Origin: an uncultured Bacteroidales bacterium
Lineage (GTDB): Bacteria; Bacteroidota; Bacteroidia; Bacteroidales; Paludibacteraceae
DNA: 64,000 nucleotides
Reading direction: 5' to 3'
Assembly: GCA_937891975.1 (NCBI GenBank)
Contig: CALAUA010000015.1
Coordinates: 1 to 64,000, forward strand
A program made the translations under genes and the position numbers. Numbering within the stretch: the stretch's first letter is position 1; each line of letters opens with the position of its first letter. A model generated the notes under the pieces. It did not search any database and had not been told where the DNA came from. It was given only the letters and a program-made list of their open reading frames with translations. Positions 32,471-42,072 of the stretch are shown piece after piece.

Positions 32471-33980
32471 GATTCACCTACTGAAGCCGTACATTATTTA
32501 TTTACAAGAGAAGGGGTACGAAGTAATCCCTGTGAACAACGGACAAGACGCTATTGATGCTTGTCGTGAACAGCAATTCGATATTGTTTTCTTGGATGAA
32601 AACATGCCAGGTTTGTCGGGTTTGGAATCACTACAAGAGATTAAGGCGCTATGTCCCACTCTGCCTGTGGTGATGATTACCAAATCAGAAGAGGAGCATA
32701 TCATGGAACAAGCTATCGGACAGAAGATAGCTGACTATTTGATTAAGCCTGTGAACCCAAGTCAGATACTGCTATGTTTGAAGAAGCATATTCACCAACG
32801 CGAGATTGTGGAAGAGCACACTAACACGAGTTATCGTCAAGAGTTCTCAGACATCACCTATATGATTGACACCGCCAACACGATAGAAGAGTGGATGGCG
32901 ATAGAGCGCACACTAACACGATGGGAGTTAGAATTGGAGCATGTAGACTCTGCAATGCATGATATGCTACGCATGCAACGAGAACAAGCCAACAACGCCT
33001 TTGCCAAATTCGTAATGAAGAACTATGAGCATTGGTGGGCCAATCCAACCACACGTCCGATTATGTCGCAAGACGTGATGAAGAAGTATGTGTTTCCGCT
33101 AGTAGATGATGGCGAAAAAGTATTCTTCGTGGTGATTGATAACTTCCGATACGATCAATGGAAAGTAATACAACCCTTCTTGTCGGAATGGTTCACAGTG
33201 AAAGAAGAGCAGATGTACACCTCTATGCTGCCAACTGCCACGCAATATGCACGTAATGCCATCTTTGCTGGTTTGAGTCCGCTACAAATACAAGAGATGT
33301 ACCCTCACTTGTGGATAGAAGAAGATGAAGAAGAAAGCAAAAACAACAACGAAGAAGCTTTGCTTCAAACACAACTTGACCGCTTCCGCAAACGCTATGG
33401 GTATAGTTATTACAAAGTGAATGAAAGCGACTTCTGCGAGAAAATCACTAAACAATTTAAAGGACTAAAGACACCACTCAATGTAGTAGTGCTGAACTTT
33501 ATCGATATGCTTTCGCATTCGCGCACCGACAGCAAAATGATGCGCGAATTGGCAAATGATGAAGCAGCATATAGAAGTCTTACTTTGAGTTGGTTTAAGC
33601 ACTCGCCTACGGCGGAGATGTTTCGCAAGATCGCTGCATTAGGGTACAAAGTGGTACTGACTACCGACCATGGCACTACGCACGTGAATAATGCAGTGCA
33701 GATCATTGGCGATAAGAACACCAACACCAACCTACGCTACAAAGTGGGCAAATCGTTGAACTTCCAATCGAAAAACTGCTTTGAAATCACACGTCCAAAG
33801 CAAGTTGGTTTGCCATGTCCAAACGTGAGCAGTAGTTATGTATTCTGCACAGGTAACGACTTCTTCGCTTACCCCAATAACTTCAATTATTACGCCCAAT
33901 TCTATCGCAATACCTTCCAACATGGCGGTATATCCATGGAGGAGATGTTAATACCATTGGTGGTGTTGGAAGGGAAGTAG
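32442..33980 (+). CDS. porX: PorX: response regulator with alkaline-phosphatase-superfamily (PglZ) effector domain
   Basis: 512 aa. N-terminal receiver domain (about 1-120) with the acidic pair DDE at residues 6-8, the phosphorylation Asp in DIVFLDENMPGLSG (about 51), Thr/Ser in VVMITKSE and Lys in DYLIKPV. A helical linker leads to a C-terminal PglZ/alkaline phosphatase-like domain (about 200-505) with metal-binding residues in VVIDNFRYDQW (about 230), NFIDMLSHSRTD (about 350) and TTDHGTTHV (about 407). PorX, with sensor PorY, regulates the type IX secretion system. The T9SS structural genes are not in the window, but the BspA-like protein here looks like a T9SS substrate. Confidence 0.93.
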   Translation: MNRILWADDEIHLLKPYIIYLQEKGYEVIPVNNGQDAIDACREQQFDIVFLDENMPGLSGLESLQEIKALCPTLPVVMITKSEEEHIMEQAIGQKIADYLIKPVNPSQILLCLKKHIHQREIVEEHTNTSYRQEFSDITYMIDTANTIEEWMAIERTLTRWELELEHVDSAMHDMLRMQREQANNAFAKFVMKNYEHWWANPTTRPIMSQDVMKKYVFPLVDDGEKVFFVVIDNFRYDQWKVIQPFLSEWFTVKEEQMYTSMLPTATQYARNAIFAGLSPLQIQEMYPHLWIEEDEEESKNNNEEALLQTQLDRFRKRYGYSYYKVNESDFCEKITKQFKGLKTPLNVVVLNFIDMLSHSRTDSKMMRELANDEAAYRSLTLSWFKHSPTAEMFRKIAALGYKVVLTTDHGTTHVNNAVQIIGDKNTNTNLRYKVGKSLNFQSKNCFEITRPKQVGLPCPNVSSSYVFCTGNDFFAYPNNFNYYAQFYRNTFQHGGISMEEMLIPLVVLEGK

Positions 33981-33996
33981 TAAGGAGGTTAGAATT

Positions 33997-34024
33997 TAAG
34001 GTTTAGAGTTTAGTGTTTAGAGTT
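33997..34024. repeat. 7-bp tandem array (GTTTAGA type)
   Basis: Units GTTTAGA, GTTTAGT, GTTTAGA. They overlap the presumed GTG start of the following gene, so the repeat forms its translation start region. Confidence 0.65.
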
Positions 34025-34900
34025 ATTCGGAGAATAGTATTGATAGTGGTAGTCATCAGCGTTGGTTGGTGCGCATGGTCACTATTGTCACACCGTATGC
34101 CGTGGCAGAAAATCAGAAGAACCGAACACGCATTGACAGTGGTGACATACAACACCAACGGCATGTTAGTGGATAAGAACGCGGAAGATAAACTAGCAAT
34201 GCTAAACTATATCAAGCAACAAAAGGCCGATATAGTGTGTTTGCAAGAAGTATTGGTGTATAAAAATCCTAATCGCTTTACCTTACCCGATTTGCGCGAT
34301 GCTATGCGTGAGTATCCTTATACCTATTACGATTTTAAAGTGTATAATAGCCGTCGGCAGTTTGGTAATGTGGTATTCTCGCGCTATCCACTGATCAATA
34401 AACAGACTATTCGCTATGAGTCGCAGTCGAATATCAGCAGCCAATGTGATGTAGTGGTGAGAAAAGATACGCTACGCTTGGTGGTCAATCACCTAGAGAG
34501 TTTTCGACTAAATGGCAACGATTTTAATCTTGACTCGCTGGGTGCTAACACTTTGCGCGAGAGTTCGCTAAATCGGAAATTGACGCATGCCAACCAATTA
34601 CGTCGTAAGCAGGCCTACTCGGTACGTAGAGCCATATATCACTCGCCCTATCCTGTCATCGCAGTGGGCGACTTCAATGCTATACCATTATCAGCTATAT
34701 ATTGGATGATGAATATGGGATTACGTGATTGCTTTGCAGAGAGTAGCGTGGGGCGCTATGGAAGCACCTATGTACGCAAAGGCATAGGTGTGAGGATTGA
34801 CTATATATTTACATCGCGCGCCCTATATCCTCTTGCTTGTCGTGTGGGTAAAGAGAGGTATTCAGACCACTATCCTGTGATAGCCACTATTGGTTGGTAG
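34013..34900 (+). CDS. Endonuclease/exonuclease/phosphatase family protein, membrane-anchored
   Basis: 295 aa if it starts at GTG 34013; there is no ATG near, and the start region is made of the 7-bp repeat, so the start is uncertain. One N-terminal hydrophobic helix (about 7-25) precedes an EEP domain with VVTYNTNGMLV (about 43), the metal-binding Glu in IVCLQEVLV (about 78), VGDFNAIP (about 220) and the terminal SDHYPVIATI (about 283). Family members cut DNA, RNA or phospholipid head groups; the substrate is not predictable here. Confidence 0.85.
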   Translation: MFRVIRRIVLIVVVISVGWCAWSLLSHRMPWQKIRRTEHALTVVTYNTNGMLVDKNAEDKLAMLNYIKQQKADIVCLQEVLVYKNPNRFTLPDLRDAMREYPYTYYDFKVYNSRRQFGNVVFSRYPLINKQTIRYESQSNISSQCDVVVRKDTLRLVVNHLESFRLNGNDFNLDSLGANTLRESSLNRKLTHANQLRRKQAYSVRRAIYHSPYPVIAVGDFNAIPLSAIYWMMNMGLRDCFAESSVGRYGSTYVRKGIGVRIDYIFTSRALYPLACRVGKERYSDHYPVIATIGW

Positions 34901-34918
34901 GGTATTGGAATCGGAGAT

Positions 34919-35665
34919 TTACAAGGGTTCGTGGTAGTGATAATCACGATAATCTACAGAGTCATCATCACGTTTGATACGAGGATGACGCGGACGGAAT
35001 AAGTCGCGCCATTTATTTTTGAATCTATCACCATACTGCCACCACAGAATCAGTATGCAACCAAATATCATACCACCAAGGTGAGCAAAGTGTGCTACAT
35101 TATCGCTAGAAGAAGGTGCTAAGCCTGCGAAAAGTTCGATAAGTGCATAGATAATCACGAGCGTGCGCGCACGGATAGGTATAGGTATAAACATGATGAA
35201 CATCCGCACATCAGGGAAAAGCCATCCAAAAGCAAGCAATATACCAAATACTGCACCACTAGCACCAATAGTCACAACGCGGTTAGCTAATTTACTAGCC
35301 ATTACAGGATCAAGCGAAGCCAACACAGGTTGCAATTGCAGTGCCCAAACACACTCTTGTACTATTGCTGCACCTAAACCTGTGATTAAATAATAAATTA
35401 AAAAGCGTTTGCTCCCCCAATGCTCTTCTAAAGCAGGACCAAACATCATGACCGCAAACATGTTGAAGAACATATGCGTGAAGCCAGCATGCATAAACAT
35501 GTAAGTAAACGGTTGCCAAAAATAAAAGTCAGACGCTGTGATATAGTGCAAGCCTAAATAGTGGTTGAGATCAACGCCATAACGTTCAAAAACAATACTT
35601 GCCAACCAACAAATAAGATTAATGATTAGCAGATTTTTTGTAATAGGGGGTAAATTACGCATCAT
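34919..35665 (-). CDS. Rhomboid family intramembrane serine protease
   Basis: 248 aa with six transmembrane helices. The catalytic Ser is in TIGASGAVFGILL (about 139) and the His in FAHLGGMIFG (about 196); HMFFNMFAVMMFG (about 64-76) is the conserved helix-2 motif. It cleaves membrane-spanning substrates, which are unknown in Bacteroidota. A charged cytoplasmic tail ends in a His/Tyr/Asp-rich stretch. Convergent with the EEP nuclease gene. Confidence 0.95.
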   Translation of the reverse strand: MMRNLPPITKNLLIINLICWLASIVFERYGVDLNHYLGLHYITASDFYFWQPFTYMFMHAGFTHMFFNMFAVMMFGPALEEHWGSKRFLIYYLITGLGAAIVQECVWALQLQPVLASLDPVMASKLANRVVTIGASGAVFGILLAFGWLFPDVRMFIMFIPIPIRARTLVIIYALIELFAGLAPSSSDNVAHFAHLGGMIFGCILILWWQYGDRFKNKWRDLFRPRHPRIKRDDDSVDYRDYHYHEPL

Positions 35666-35766
35666 TTAATAATTATGTTTTACACAAATTAACAACTACA
35701 AAAACTATGCAAAACAATTAAAACGAGAAAAAATGGCAGAAAAAATGCATTTTTTTGTCAAAAGTA

Positions 35767-35797
35767 TTGGATATATCTAAAATTTGTAGTATCTTTG
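35767..35797 (+). promoter_or_regulatory. Promoter of the HU gene
   Basis: -33 TTGG at 35767 and -7 TATCTTTG at 35790-35797. The leader is about 60 nt. Confidence 0.7.
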
Positions 35798-35862
35798 CCC
35801 AAGATTTTCGGAAAAAGCCGATAATAATTAATTAAACGTTTAATAAATTAAATTAAGTTTGT

Positions 35863-36126
35863 ATGAACAAATCTGATCTCGTAGCTGCTATCGCAGCTGA
35901 AGCACAAATGCCTAAAGCACAAGCTCAAAAGGCTCTCGAAGCAACTGTTAATGCTATTGTTGGTGCCCTTCAAAAGGGTGAGAGCGTACAACTCGTTGGT
36001 TTTGGAACATTCGCTGTTGTTGAGAAAGCAGCTCGTCAAGGTGTTAACCCTGCAACTGGTGCTAAGATTGAAATTCCTGCTAAGAAGGTAGCTAAATTTA
36101 AAGCTGGTAAAGGCTTGGCTCTTTAA
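35863..36126 (+). CDS. HU family DNA-binding protein
   Basis: 87 aa nucleoid protein. MNKSDLVAAIAAEAQM starts the dimerisation helices; FGTFAVVEKAARQGVNPATGAKIEIPAKKV covers the beta-saddle and the DNA-intercalating arm with the conserved NPATG. It bends DNA and forms dimers. Single gene with its own promoter and terminator. Confidence 0.97.
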   Translation: MNKSDLVAAIAAEAQMPKAQAQKALEATVNAIVGALQKGESVQLVGFGTFAVVEKAARQGVNPATGAKIEIPAKKVAKFKAGKGLAL

Positions 36127-36145
36127 GAGTCGTTTATCGCGTATA

Positions 36146-36174
36146 ACGAGTTGCTCTTTGGGCAACTCGTTTTT
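36146..36174 (+). terminator. HU gene terminator
   Basis: A perfect 9-bp stem ACGAGTTGC/GCAACTCGT, loop TCTTTGG, followed by TTTTG. Confidence 0.85.
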
Positions 36175-36238
36175 GCGTCAAAACCTCATTTAATCTATTA
36201 AGCGTAAGAGAATTATTAACTATAAAAACGAACAGACT

Positions 36239-36814
36239 ATGTTAAATATTATTCTTTGTGGTGCTCCAGGTAGCGGAAAAGGAACACAATCTGATCTGAT
36301 TGTAGAAAAATATGGTTTGCAGCACCTCTCAACAGGCGATGTACTGCGCCAAGAAATAAAGTCAGGCAGTGAACTAGGGAAAGAGATAGATGCCCTTATT
36401 TCAAAAGGCAACCTAGTACCAGATCACAAAATGAACCATCTGATTGAACATTATTTAGATGCACTGCCAGCAGACTGCAAAGGTATTATCTTTGACGGTT
36501 TTCCACGTACAGTAGTTCAAGCAGAAGCATTAGAGTTGCTCCTTGAGCGTCGCAACATGAAAGCCGTGATGATTGACTTGTATGTAGAAGAGGATGAAAT
36601 CATCAAGCGCTTGCTGAATCGTGGAAAAACTAGTGGTCGTGCAGATGATAATTATGTGACTATCAAAAAGCGCATACAAATTTTCCACGAAGAGACACAA
36701 CCTGTGTGCTCCTATTATTTGCATCGTCATAATTACTTTGCCATCAACGGCAACTACTCTGTTGATGATACGTTTAGCCAAATAGATCACATCCTGCAAT
36801 TAATTCAAAAATAA
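36239..36814 (+). CDS. adk: Adenylate kinase
   Basis: 191 aa, the short-lid form. P-loop GAPGSGKGTQSD (residues 7-18), AMP-binding LSTGDVLRQEI (about 31), DGFPRTVVQAE (about 86) and a short LID with RGKTSGRADDN (about 129). Balances AMP, ADP and ATP. It is followed at 21 nt by obgE, probably on the same transcript. Confidence 0.97.
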   Translation: MLNIILCGAPGSGKGTQSDLIVEKYGLQHLSTGDVLRQEIKSGSELGKEIDALISKGNLVPDHKMNHLIEHYLDALPADCKGIIFDGFPRTVVQAEALELLLERRNMKAVMIDLYVEEDEIIKRLLNRGKTSGRADDNYVTIKKRIQIFHEETQPVCSYYLHRHNYFAINGNYSVDDTFSQIDHILQLIQK

Positions 36815-36835
36815 CCAAACACTAAACACCTAATA

Positions 36836-38011
36836 ATGGCTTCATCCTCGTTTATTGATTATGTAAAAATATACTGCCGTTCAGGCAAAGGTGGTGCAGG
36901 TAGTTTGCACTTCCATCGTGCTAAATATGTACCGAAAGGTGGTCCTGATGGTGGCGACGGTGGACGAGGAGGACATATCATTCTTCGCGGTAATCGCAAT
37001 CTCTGGACATTGCTTCACCTCAAATATCAAAAGCACATCTTTGCCACCGATGGAGGTCATGGTGGTCCATCTCGTTCGTTTGGTAAAGATGGCGAAGATA
37101 AAGTCATCGAAGTGCCTTGTGGTACAGTAGTTTACAATGGTGACACAGGAGAATATATGTGCGAAATTAAGGAGCACCAAGAAGAGATTATCCTATTTCG
37201 CGGCGGCAAAGGTGGTCTAGGTAATTGGCATTTCCGTACAGCTACCAACCAGGCTCCACGCTACGCACAACCGGGTGAACCATGCATGGAAGCGAATGTT
37301 ATTCTGCAACTAAAAGTATTGGCAGATGTAGGTTTAGTAGGTTTCCCAAATGCAGGTAAATCCACATTACTTTCCGTGGTGAGTGCTGCCAAACCAGAGA
37401 TTGCTGACTATCCATTTACTACGTTAACTCCGCAGTTAGGTATCGTGTCATATCGTGATAACCAATCGTTCTGTATGGCAGATATTCCTGGTATCATTGA
37501 GGGAGCTGCAGAAGGTCGTGGTTTAGGACTACGCTTCTTACGCCATATTGAACGTAATGCGGTACTATTGTTTATGGTACCCGTCATCACAGAGAACATC
37601 AAAAAAGAATACGAGATTTTGCTCTCGGAATTAGAGAAATATAATCCTCAACTACTCACCAAGGCACGCATCTTAGCGATATCCAAATGTGATATCGCAG
37701 ATTCAGATATAGATCTCAATAAACTCACCCGACAATTATCTGATGAACTGGATATTCCTGTTATTTGCTTCTCTTCTGCAAGCAACATGGGTATTACCGA
37801 ACTAAAAGACATGCTTTGGGAAGAACTGAATAAAGAACAAAACCAAGTCATCGAAATATCACATAGCCCTATTGATGTGAAAGTCATCGAACGCGTGGAA
37901 GAGGATGAGGACGAAAATGATGAACCACATACCATCTACCTCAACGAAGTGGAAGAAGATTGGGATTTGGACAAATATCGTGGTATAGGTTGGGATACAC
38001 AAGATGAGTAA
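36836..38011 (+). CDS. obgE: Obg GTPase
   Basis: 391 aa. The N-terminal glycine-rich Obg fold (about 1-158) contains GGPDGGDGGRGG and GGKGG. The G domain has GFPNAGKSTLL (G1, about 168), TTLTPQLG (G2), DIPGIIEGA (G3, about 214) and SKCD (G4, about 283). The C-terminal extension is short and strongly acidic. Obg acts in late 50S assembly and stress responses. Order adk-obgE is common in this phylum. Confidence 0.97.
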   Translation: MASSSFIDYVKIYCRSGKGGAGSLHFHRAKYVPKGGPDGGDGGRGGHIILRGNRNLWTLLHLKYQKHIFATDGGHGGPSRSFGKDGEDKVIEVPCGTVVYNGDTGEYMCEIKEHQEEIILFRGGKGGLGNWHFRTATNQAPRYAQPGEPCMEANVILQLKVLADVGLVGFPNAGKSTLLSVVSAAKPEIADYPFTTLTPQLGIVSYRDNQSFCMADIPGIIEGAAEGRGLGLRFLRHIERNAVLLFMVPVITENIKKEYEILLSELEKYNPQLLTKARILAISKCDIADSDIDLNKLTRQLSDELDIPVICFSSASNMGITELKDMLWEELNKEQNQVIEISHSPIDVKVIERVEEDEDENDEPHTIYLNEVEEDWDLDKYRGIGWDTQDE

Positions 38012-38022
38012 TTTAATATTCT

Positions 38023-39801
38023 GTGCTTAGAGATAAGAATACATACGACCGATTTATAGCGTGGCGCGAGCAGCACATTCCACAAAAAAACTTAGTGTTA
38101 ATCTTGAGTTTCTTTGTGGGAGCATTGGCTTCATGTGCAGCACAGTTGTTAAAACTCATGATTCACGCAATACAACATTTGGTTGAAAACCAACTAATTG
38201 CCCAACACCATTGGTGGTATTTAATCACGCCGATGATAGGTATTACATTAGCAGGATTATTTGTCAAATACGTGGTTAAAGATGATATTTCGCACGGTAT
38301 AACTAAGATTCTCTATGCTATCTCGCAGCGCAAATCCATTATTAAGTTGCATAATACATGGTCGTCGCTAGTTGGCTCAGCACTAACTATCGGTTTGGGA
38401 GGTTCGGTTGGAGCCGAGGCACCAATAGTCTTAACTGGTGCAGCTATTGGTAGTAATCTCGCCAAACTTTTCCGCCTCGATCAAAAGACGATGATGCTCA
38501 TGATTGGTTGTGGTGCGGCAGGTGCTATTGGTGGAATATTTCAAGCACCCATCGCTGGTTTGGTATTTACCCTTGAGGTACTAATGATGGACCTCACAAT
38601 GACTCGCATGGCTCCATTGCTGATTTCATCCGTTACCGCAACTGCCATATCTTTTTTAGCAAATGGACAAGAGGCAATGTTTCCTCTCACCCATAGCGAG
38701 CCATTCTTTGTAGAACGCTTGCCTTGGTATTTGATTCTAGGTGTGATGTGTGGACTGGTGTCGCTGTATTTCACCCGTGGAATGAATGCACTAGAGCAAC
38801 TCTTCAAGCGCCATGTGCAAAATATTTGGGTAAAATTCTTAGTAGGCGGTTCGATATTGGGTTTATTGCTTTTCCTCTTTCCGCCACTCTATGGTGAAGG
38901 ATATGATGTGATTAAGCAACTTATCAATGGTGACTCGGTTTCGGCCATTGCAAATAGTCCTTTTGAGCATTTAGGCACAAGTTCGTGGATTTTGCTTGGT
39001 TATTTCTCTGCCATTGTACTACTAAAAATATTTGCTTCAGTAGCCACGAATGGTGGTGGCGGTGTGGGTGGAATCTTCGCACCATCACTCTTTATGGGAG
39101 CCATCACGGGCTTCATCTGCGCCCGACTGATGAATATTATTGGCATAGGTGTACCCGAAGCCAACTTTGCACTAGCAGGTATGTCGGGTTTAATGGCAGG
39201 TGTGATGCATGCGCCACTGACAGGTATCTTCCTTATTGCCGAACTCACAGGTGGTTATCATCTCTTTATGCCATTGATGGCTGTATCTGTCATCTCATTC
39301 TTGACAATCAAGATATTTGAGCCCCATAGCTTGTACGCGATGCGATTGGCACAAAAGGGCGAACTACTTACACACAACAAAGATCGCTCTGTACTAACAT
39401 TAATGAAGGTAGAGAATGTCTTGGAAACGGACTTACGTACACTAAATCCCGAAATGACGTTGGGCGAGTTGGTCAAAGTGATTGCGCAAAGCAATCGCAA
39501 CATTTTCCCCGTCGTAGATGCAGATGGCAAATTGTTGGGTATTCTGCTATTAGATGAAGTGCGCAATATCATGTTCCAACCGCGCTTGTACAACCGCTTC
39601 ACGGTGAAACAACTAATGAACTCTCCTCAAGCCGTCCTAATTGACACAATGCCAATGGGGAAAGTAATGGAAGTATTCGAGGATACGGGCGCATGGAACT
39701 TACCCGTAGTAGATGAACAGAAACACTACCTCGGTTTCGTCTCAAAATCCAAGATTTTCAATTCATATCGCCACGTGCTTGTGCATTTCTCAGAAGAATA
39801 A
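38023..39801 (+). CDS. ClC-family chloride channel/transporter with CBS pair
   Basis: 592 aa from a GTG start at 38023, 11 nt after obgE; no ATG lies close by. About ten membrane helices. Selectivity-filter motifs are GGSVGAEAPIV (about 126), GGIFAPSLF (about 349) and an inner Tyr/Leu-rich helix near 435. Two CBS domains follow (about 470-530 and 535-590) and probably sense nucleotides. The Glu in GAEAP (gating glutamate position) suggests a Cl-/H+ exchanger, not a pure channel; this is inference. Confidence 0.92.
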   Translation: MLRDKNTYDRFIAWREQHIPQKNLVLILSFFVGALASCAAQLLKLMIHAIQHLVENQLIAQHHWWYLITPMIGITLAGLFVKYVVKDDISHGITKILYAISQRKSIIKLHNTWSSLVGSALTIGLGGSVGAEAPIVLTGAAIGSNLAKLFRLDQKTMMLMIGCGAAGAIGGIFQAPIAGLVFTLEVLMMDLTMTRMAPLLISSVTATAISFLANGQEAMFPLTHSEPFFVERLPWYLILGVMCGLVSLYFTRGMNALEQLFKRHVQNIWVKFLVGGSILGLLLFLFPPLYGEGYDVIKQLINGDSVSAIANSPFEHLGTSSWILLGYFSAIVLLKIFASVATNGGGGVGGIFAPSLFMGAITGFICARLMNIIGIGVPEANFALAGMSGLMAGVMHAPLTGIFLIAELTGGYHLFMPLMAVSVISFLTIKIFEPHSLYAMRLAQKGELLTHNKDRSVLTLMKVENVLETDLRTLNPEMTLGELVKVIAQSNRNIFPVVDADGKLLGILLLDEVRNIMFQPRLYNRFTVKQLMNSPQAVLIDTMPMGKVMEVFEDTGAWNLPVVDEQKHYLGFVSKSKIFNSYRHVLVHFSEE

Positions 39802-39815
39802 ACATATAATTAACT

Positions 39816-41021
39816 ATGGAACAAAAAGATTTACAACGAATAAAACAACAGTTCAGCATAATTGGCAATAGTGCTCAACTCAATCGTGGTATAGAGATTG
39901 CTGTGCAAGTGGCTTTGACCGATTTGAGTGTGTTGATTACAGGCGAAAGTGGTGTAGGTAAAGAGCATTTTCCAAAGATTATTCATCAATATTCCGCACG
40001 CAAACATGGTCCATACTTCGCCGTTAACTGTGGTGCTATACCAGAGGGAACGATTGATAGCGAACTATTTGGACATGAAAAAGGTGCTTTTACTGATGCT
40101 AAAAGTGAGCGCAAAGGATATTTTGAGATAGCAGATGGCGGTACGTTGTTCTTGGACGAAGTAGGTGAATTACCTCTCTCTACGCAAGCCCGATTGCTGC
40201 GTGTTCTCGAGACGGGTGAATTTATCCGTATGGGTAGTTCGCATGTACAAAAAACTAATGTACGCGTAGTGGCTGCCACTAACCTCAATATTCCTCAAGC
40301 CATTGAGACTGGGCGTTTCCGCGAGGATTTATATTATCGTCTGAATACAGTTGAGATTAAAGTACCTGCACTACGTGAGCGCAAAGAAGACATTCCTCTA
40401 CTCTTCCGTAAGTTTGTGGTGGATTTTGCTGAGAAATATCGCATGCCTGCTATTCGCTTGACGGATGAAGCGACGGAAATGCTCAAATCCTACTACTGGC
40501 AAGGCAACGTGCGCCAACTGAAGAATGTAGCAGAACAGATTAGTATTATAGAGCAGCGTCGTGAGATTACTCCCGATATTCTGTCGCATTACTTGCCTGT
40601 TCATCAAATGCATCAAGGTCTAGCACTTATGGGGCAACACTCACAAAATGCGCATGACACCTATATGAACGAACGCGAGTTGCTCTATAAGGTACTATTC
40701 GAGATGAAGCGCGATATGAATCAGATGAAAGATCAACTTTCTGCTTTACAAAATCACGACTCACGCGCAAAAAGAGAAGATGAACTCGTGGAGTGGGAAC
40801 AAGGTCAGATTATAGCTCCTTCTGACTTGTCATTAGTGCAAGAAATAGAGCCTGAAGTAGCTATAGAAGAGCCTACTAAAGACCTTAAACTCGCTGATAT
40901 GGAAAAAGATACGATACAACGAGCTCTACTGAAGAATGGCGGCAATCGTAAGGCAACAGCCATTGAATTAGGATTAAGTGAACGTACATTATATCGCAAA
41001 ATCAAAGATTACGGACTATGA
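39816..41021 (+). CDS. Sigma-54 interacting transcriptional activator (AAA+, Fis-type HTH)
   Basis: 401 aa with no N-terminal receiver domain: the AAA+ domain begins almost at once. Walker A ITGESGVGKEHF (about 43; the usual Thr after GKE is His here), the sigma-54 contact loop ELFGHEKGAFTDA (about 86), Walker B GGTLFLDEVGELP (about 109), and a Fis-type helix-turn-helix at the end (ALLKNGGNRKATAIELGLSE). It is the conserved Bacteroidota neighbour of lptE and secG; its stop overlaps the lptE start (ATGA). Confidence 0.92.
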   Translation: MEQKDLQRIKQQFSIIGNSAQLNRGIEIAVQVALTDLSVLITGESGVGKEHFPKIIHQYSARKHGPYFAVNCGAIPEGTIDSELFGHEKGAFTDAKSERKGYFEIADGGTLFLDEVGELPLSTQARLLRVLETGEFIRMGSSHVQKTNVRVVAATNLNIPQAIETGRFREDLYYRLNTVEIKVPALRERKEDIPLLFRKFVVDFAEKYRMPAIRLTDEATEMLKSYYWQGNVRQLKNVAEQISIIEQRREITPDILSHYLPVHQMHQGLALMGQHSQNAHDTYMNERELLYKVLFEMKRDMNQMKDQLSALQNHDSRAKREDELVEWEQGQIIAPSDLSLVQEIEPEVAIEEPTKDLKLADMEKDTIQRALLKNGGNRKATAIELGLSERTLYRKIKDYGL

Positions 41022-41548
41022 AAAATCTCCAATACCCTATATCCATTATTCGATATCCGATTATCATCGCCGCGTTGTTCCTAATGAATAGTTGCACTAT
41101 ATCCTATAAATTCAACGGTGCTTCTATCGACTATTCCACCACCAAGACCATCTCCATCGCTGATTTTCCCAATATGGCAGCATTGGTATATGCGCCACTA
41201 TCCAACAACTTATCGGATGGTATTCGCGACCTCTTTCAACGTCAAACACGACTAGAACAAGTGCGGCGTGGTGGTAATCTTGAGCTAGAAGGCGAAATTA
41301 CAGGTTACCAACTCACACCTATGGCGGTTTCGGCTGACAGTTATGCTTCGGAAACGAAACTGACCATTACGGTAAAGGTTCGATTCACCAACAACGTAGC
41401 ACCTGAAGAGAGCTTTGAGAAAACATACACTGCATACCAGACTTTCGATTCATCACAAATGCTCACTGATGTGCAAGATGAGTTATGTAATACTATGATT
41501 ATTGAGATTGCTGAGCAAATTTACAACGACACGGTCGCAAAATGGTAA
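41018..41548 (+). CDS. lptE: LptE-type LPS assembly lipoprotein
   Basis: 176 aa. N-terminal signal with a lipobox near NSCTISYKF (Cys about 26). The segment FNGASIDYSTTKTISIADF and the following beta-strands and helix match the Bacteroidota LptE family, which plugs the LptD barrel that delivers LPS to the outer leaflet. It is coupled to the sigma-54 activator gene and stands just before secG, the usual order in the phylum. Confidence 0.88.
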   Translation: MKNLQYPISIIRYPIIIAALFLMNSCTISYKFNGASIDYSTTKTISIADFPNMAALVYAPLSNNLSDGIRDLFQRQTRLEQVRRGGNLELEGEITGYQLTPMAVSADSYASETKLTITVKVRFTNNVAPEESFEKTYTAYQTFDSSQMLTDVQDELCNTMIIEIAEQIYNDTVAKW

Positions 41549-41552
41549 AAAA

Positions 41553-41584
41553 TTTGGTAGTATCAAAAAAAAGTTGTACCTTTG
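41553..41584 (+). promoter_or_regulatory. Promoter of secG
   Basis: -33 TTTGG at 41553-41557 and -7 TACCTTTG at 41577-41584, spacing 20 bp, overlapping the sequence just after the lptE stop codon. Confidence 0.8.
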
Positions 41585-41610
41585 TCGGCTGATTGTGTTA
41601 TTTACCATTA

Positions 41611-41640
41611 GAACTTTGAAACTTTTAAAACTTTTAAAAC
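41611..41640. repeat. 9-bp tandem array (ACTTTTAAA type) in the secG leader
   Basis: Units AACTTTGAA, ACTTTTAAA, ACTTTTAAA in tandem, 9 nt before the secG ATG. Similar arrays lie inside aroA (48403-48440) and at 61766-61810. Confidence 0.65.
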
Positions 41641-41648
41641 AATAAATT

Positions 41649-41987
41649 ATGTACGTACTATTAACTATTTTAATTGTTATTGCAGCAGTATTGCTCACAC
41701 TTCTTGTGATTGTTCAAAACAGCAAGGGTGGCGGTTTGGCTGCAGGTTTCTCTAGCGGAAACCAAGTAATGGGTGCTCCTAAGACTGCTGACTTCTTGGA
41801 AAAAGCAAGTTGGACACTGATGGCTATTATTATCGTTTTGAGTATTGTAGCTGTTGGTTTCAACAAAAGTAATGCTGCTTCTACCGAAGAAGGTAGTGCC
41901 ATTACTGAGCAAGTGCAAGAGGCTTACGAAGCAGAGCAAGCTGTTCAAGCAGTTCCTGAGTTCGAAACAGAGGAAGTGGCTGAGTAA
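41649..41987 (+). CDS. secG: Preprotein translocase subunit SecG
   Basis: 112 aa. Two transmembrane helices (about 2-22 and 55-77) separated by the conserved cytoplasmic loop VIVQNSKGGGLAAGFSSGNQ, with GAPKTADFLEKASW just before helix 2. It assists SecYEG. The acidic C-terminal tail is longer than in enterobacteria, as in other Bacteroidota. A strong terminator follows. Confidence 0.95.
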   Translation: MYVLLTILIVIAAVLLTLLVIVQNSKGGGLAAGFSSGNQVMGAPKTADFLEKASWTLMAIIIVLSIVAVGFNKSNAASTEEGSAITEQVQEAYEAEQAVQAVPEFETEEVAE

Positions 41988-42019
41988 TTTCCTACGAACA
42001 GTTGGAATTAGTTCCACAA

Positions 42020-42058
42020 AACAAATGAGAGGCAGACGTGCCTCTCATTTGTTTTTTT
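42020..42058 (+). terminator. secG terminator
   Basis: A perfect 15-bp stem AACAAATGAGAGGCA / TGCCTCTCATTTGTT with a 4-nt loop, followed by T7. It may serve both directions, because the convergent trpB2 gene ends at 42073. Confidence 0.9.
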
Positions 42059-42072
42059 ATATCTATCGGATA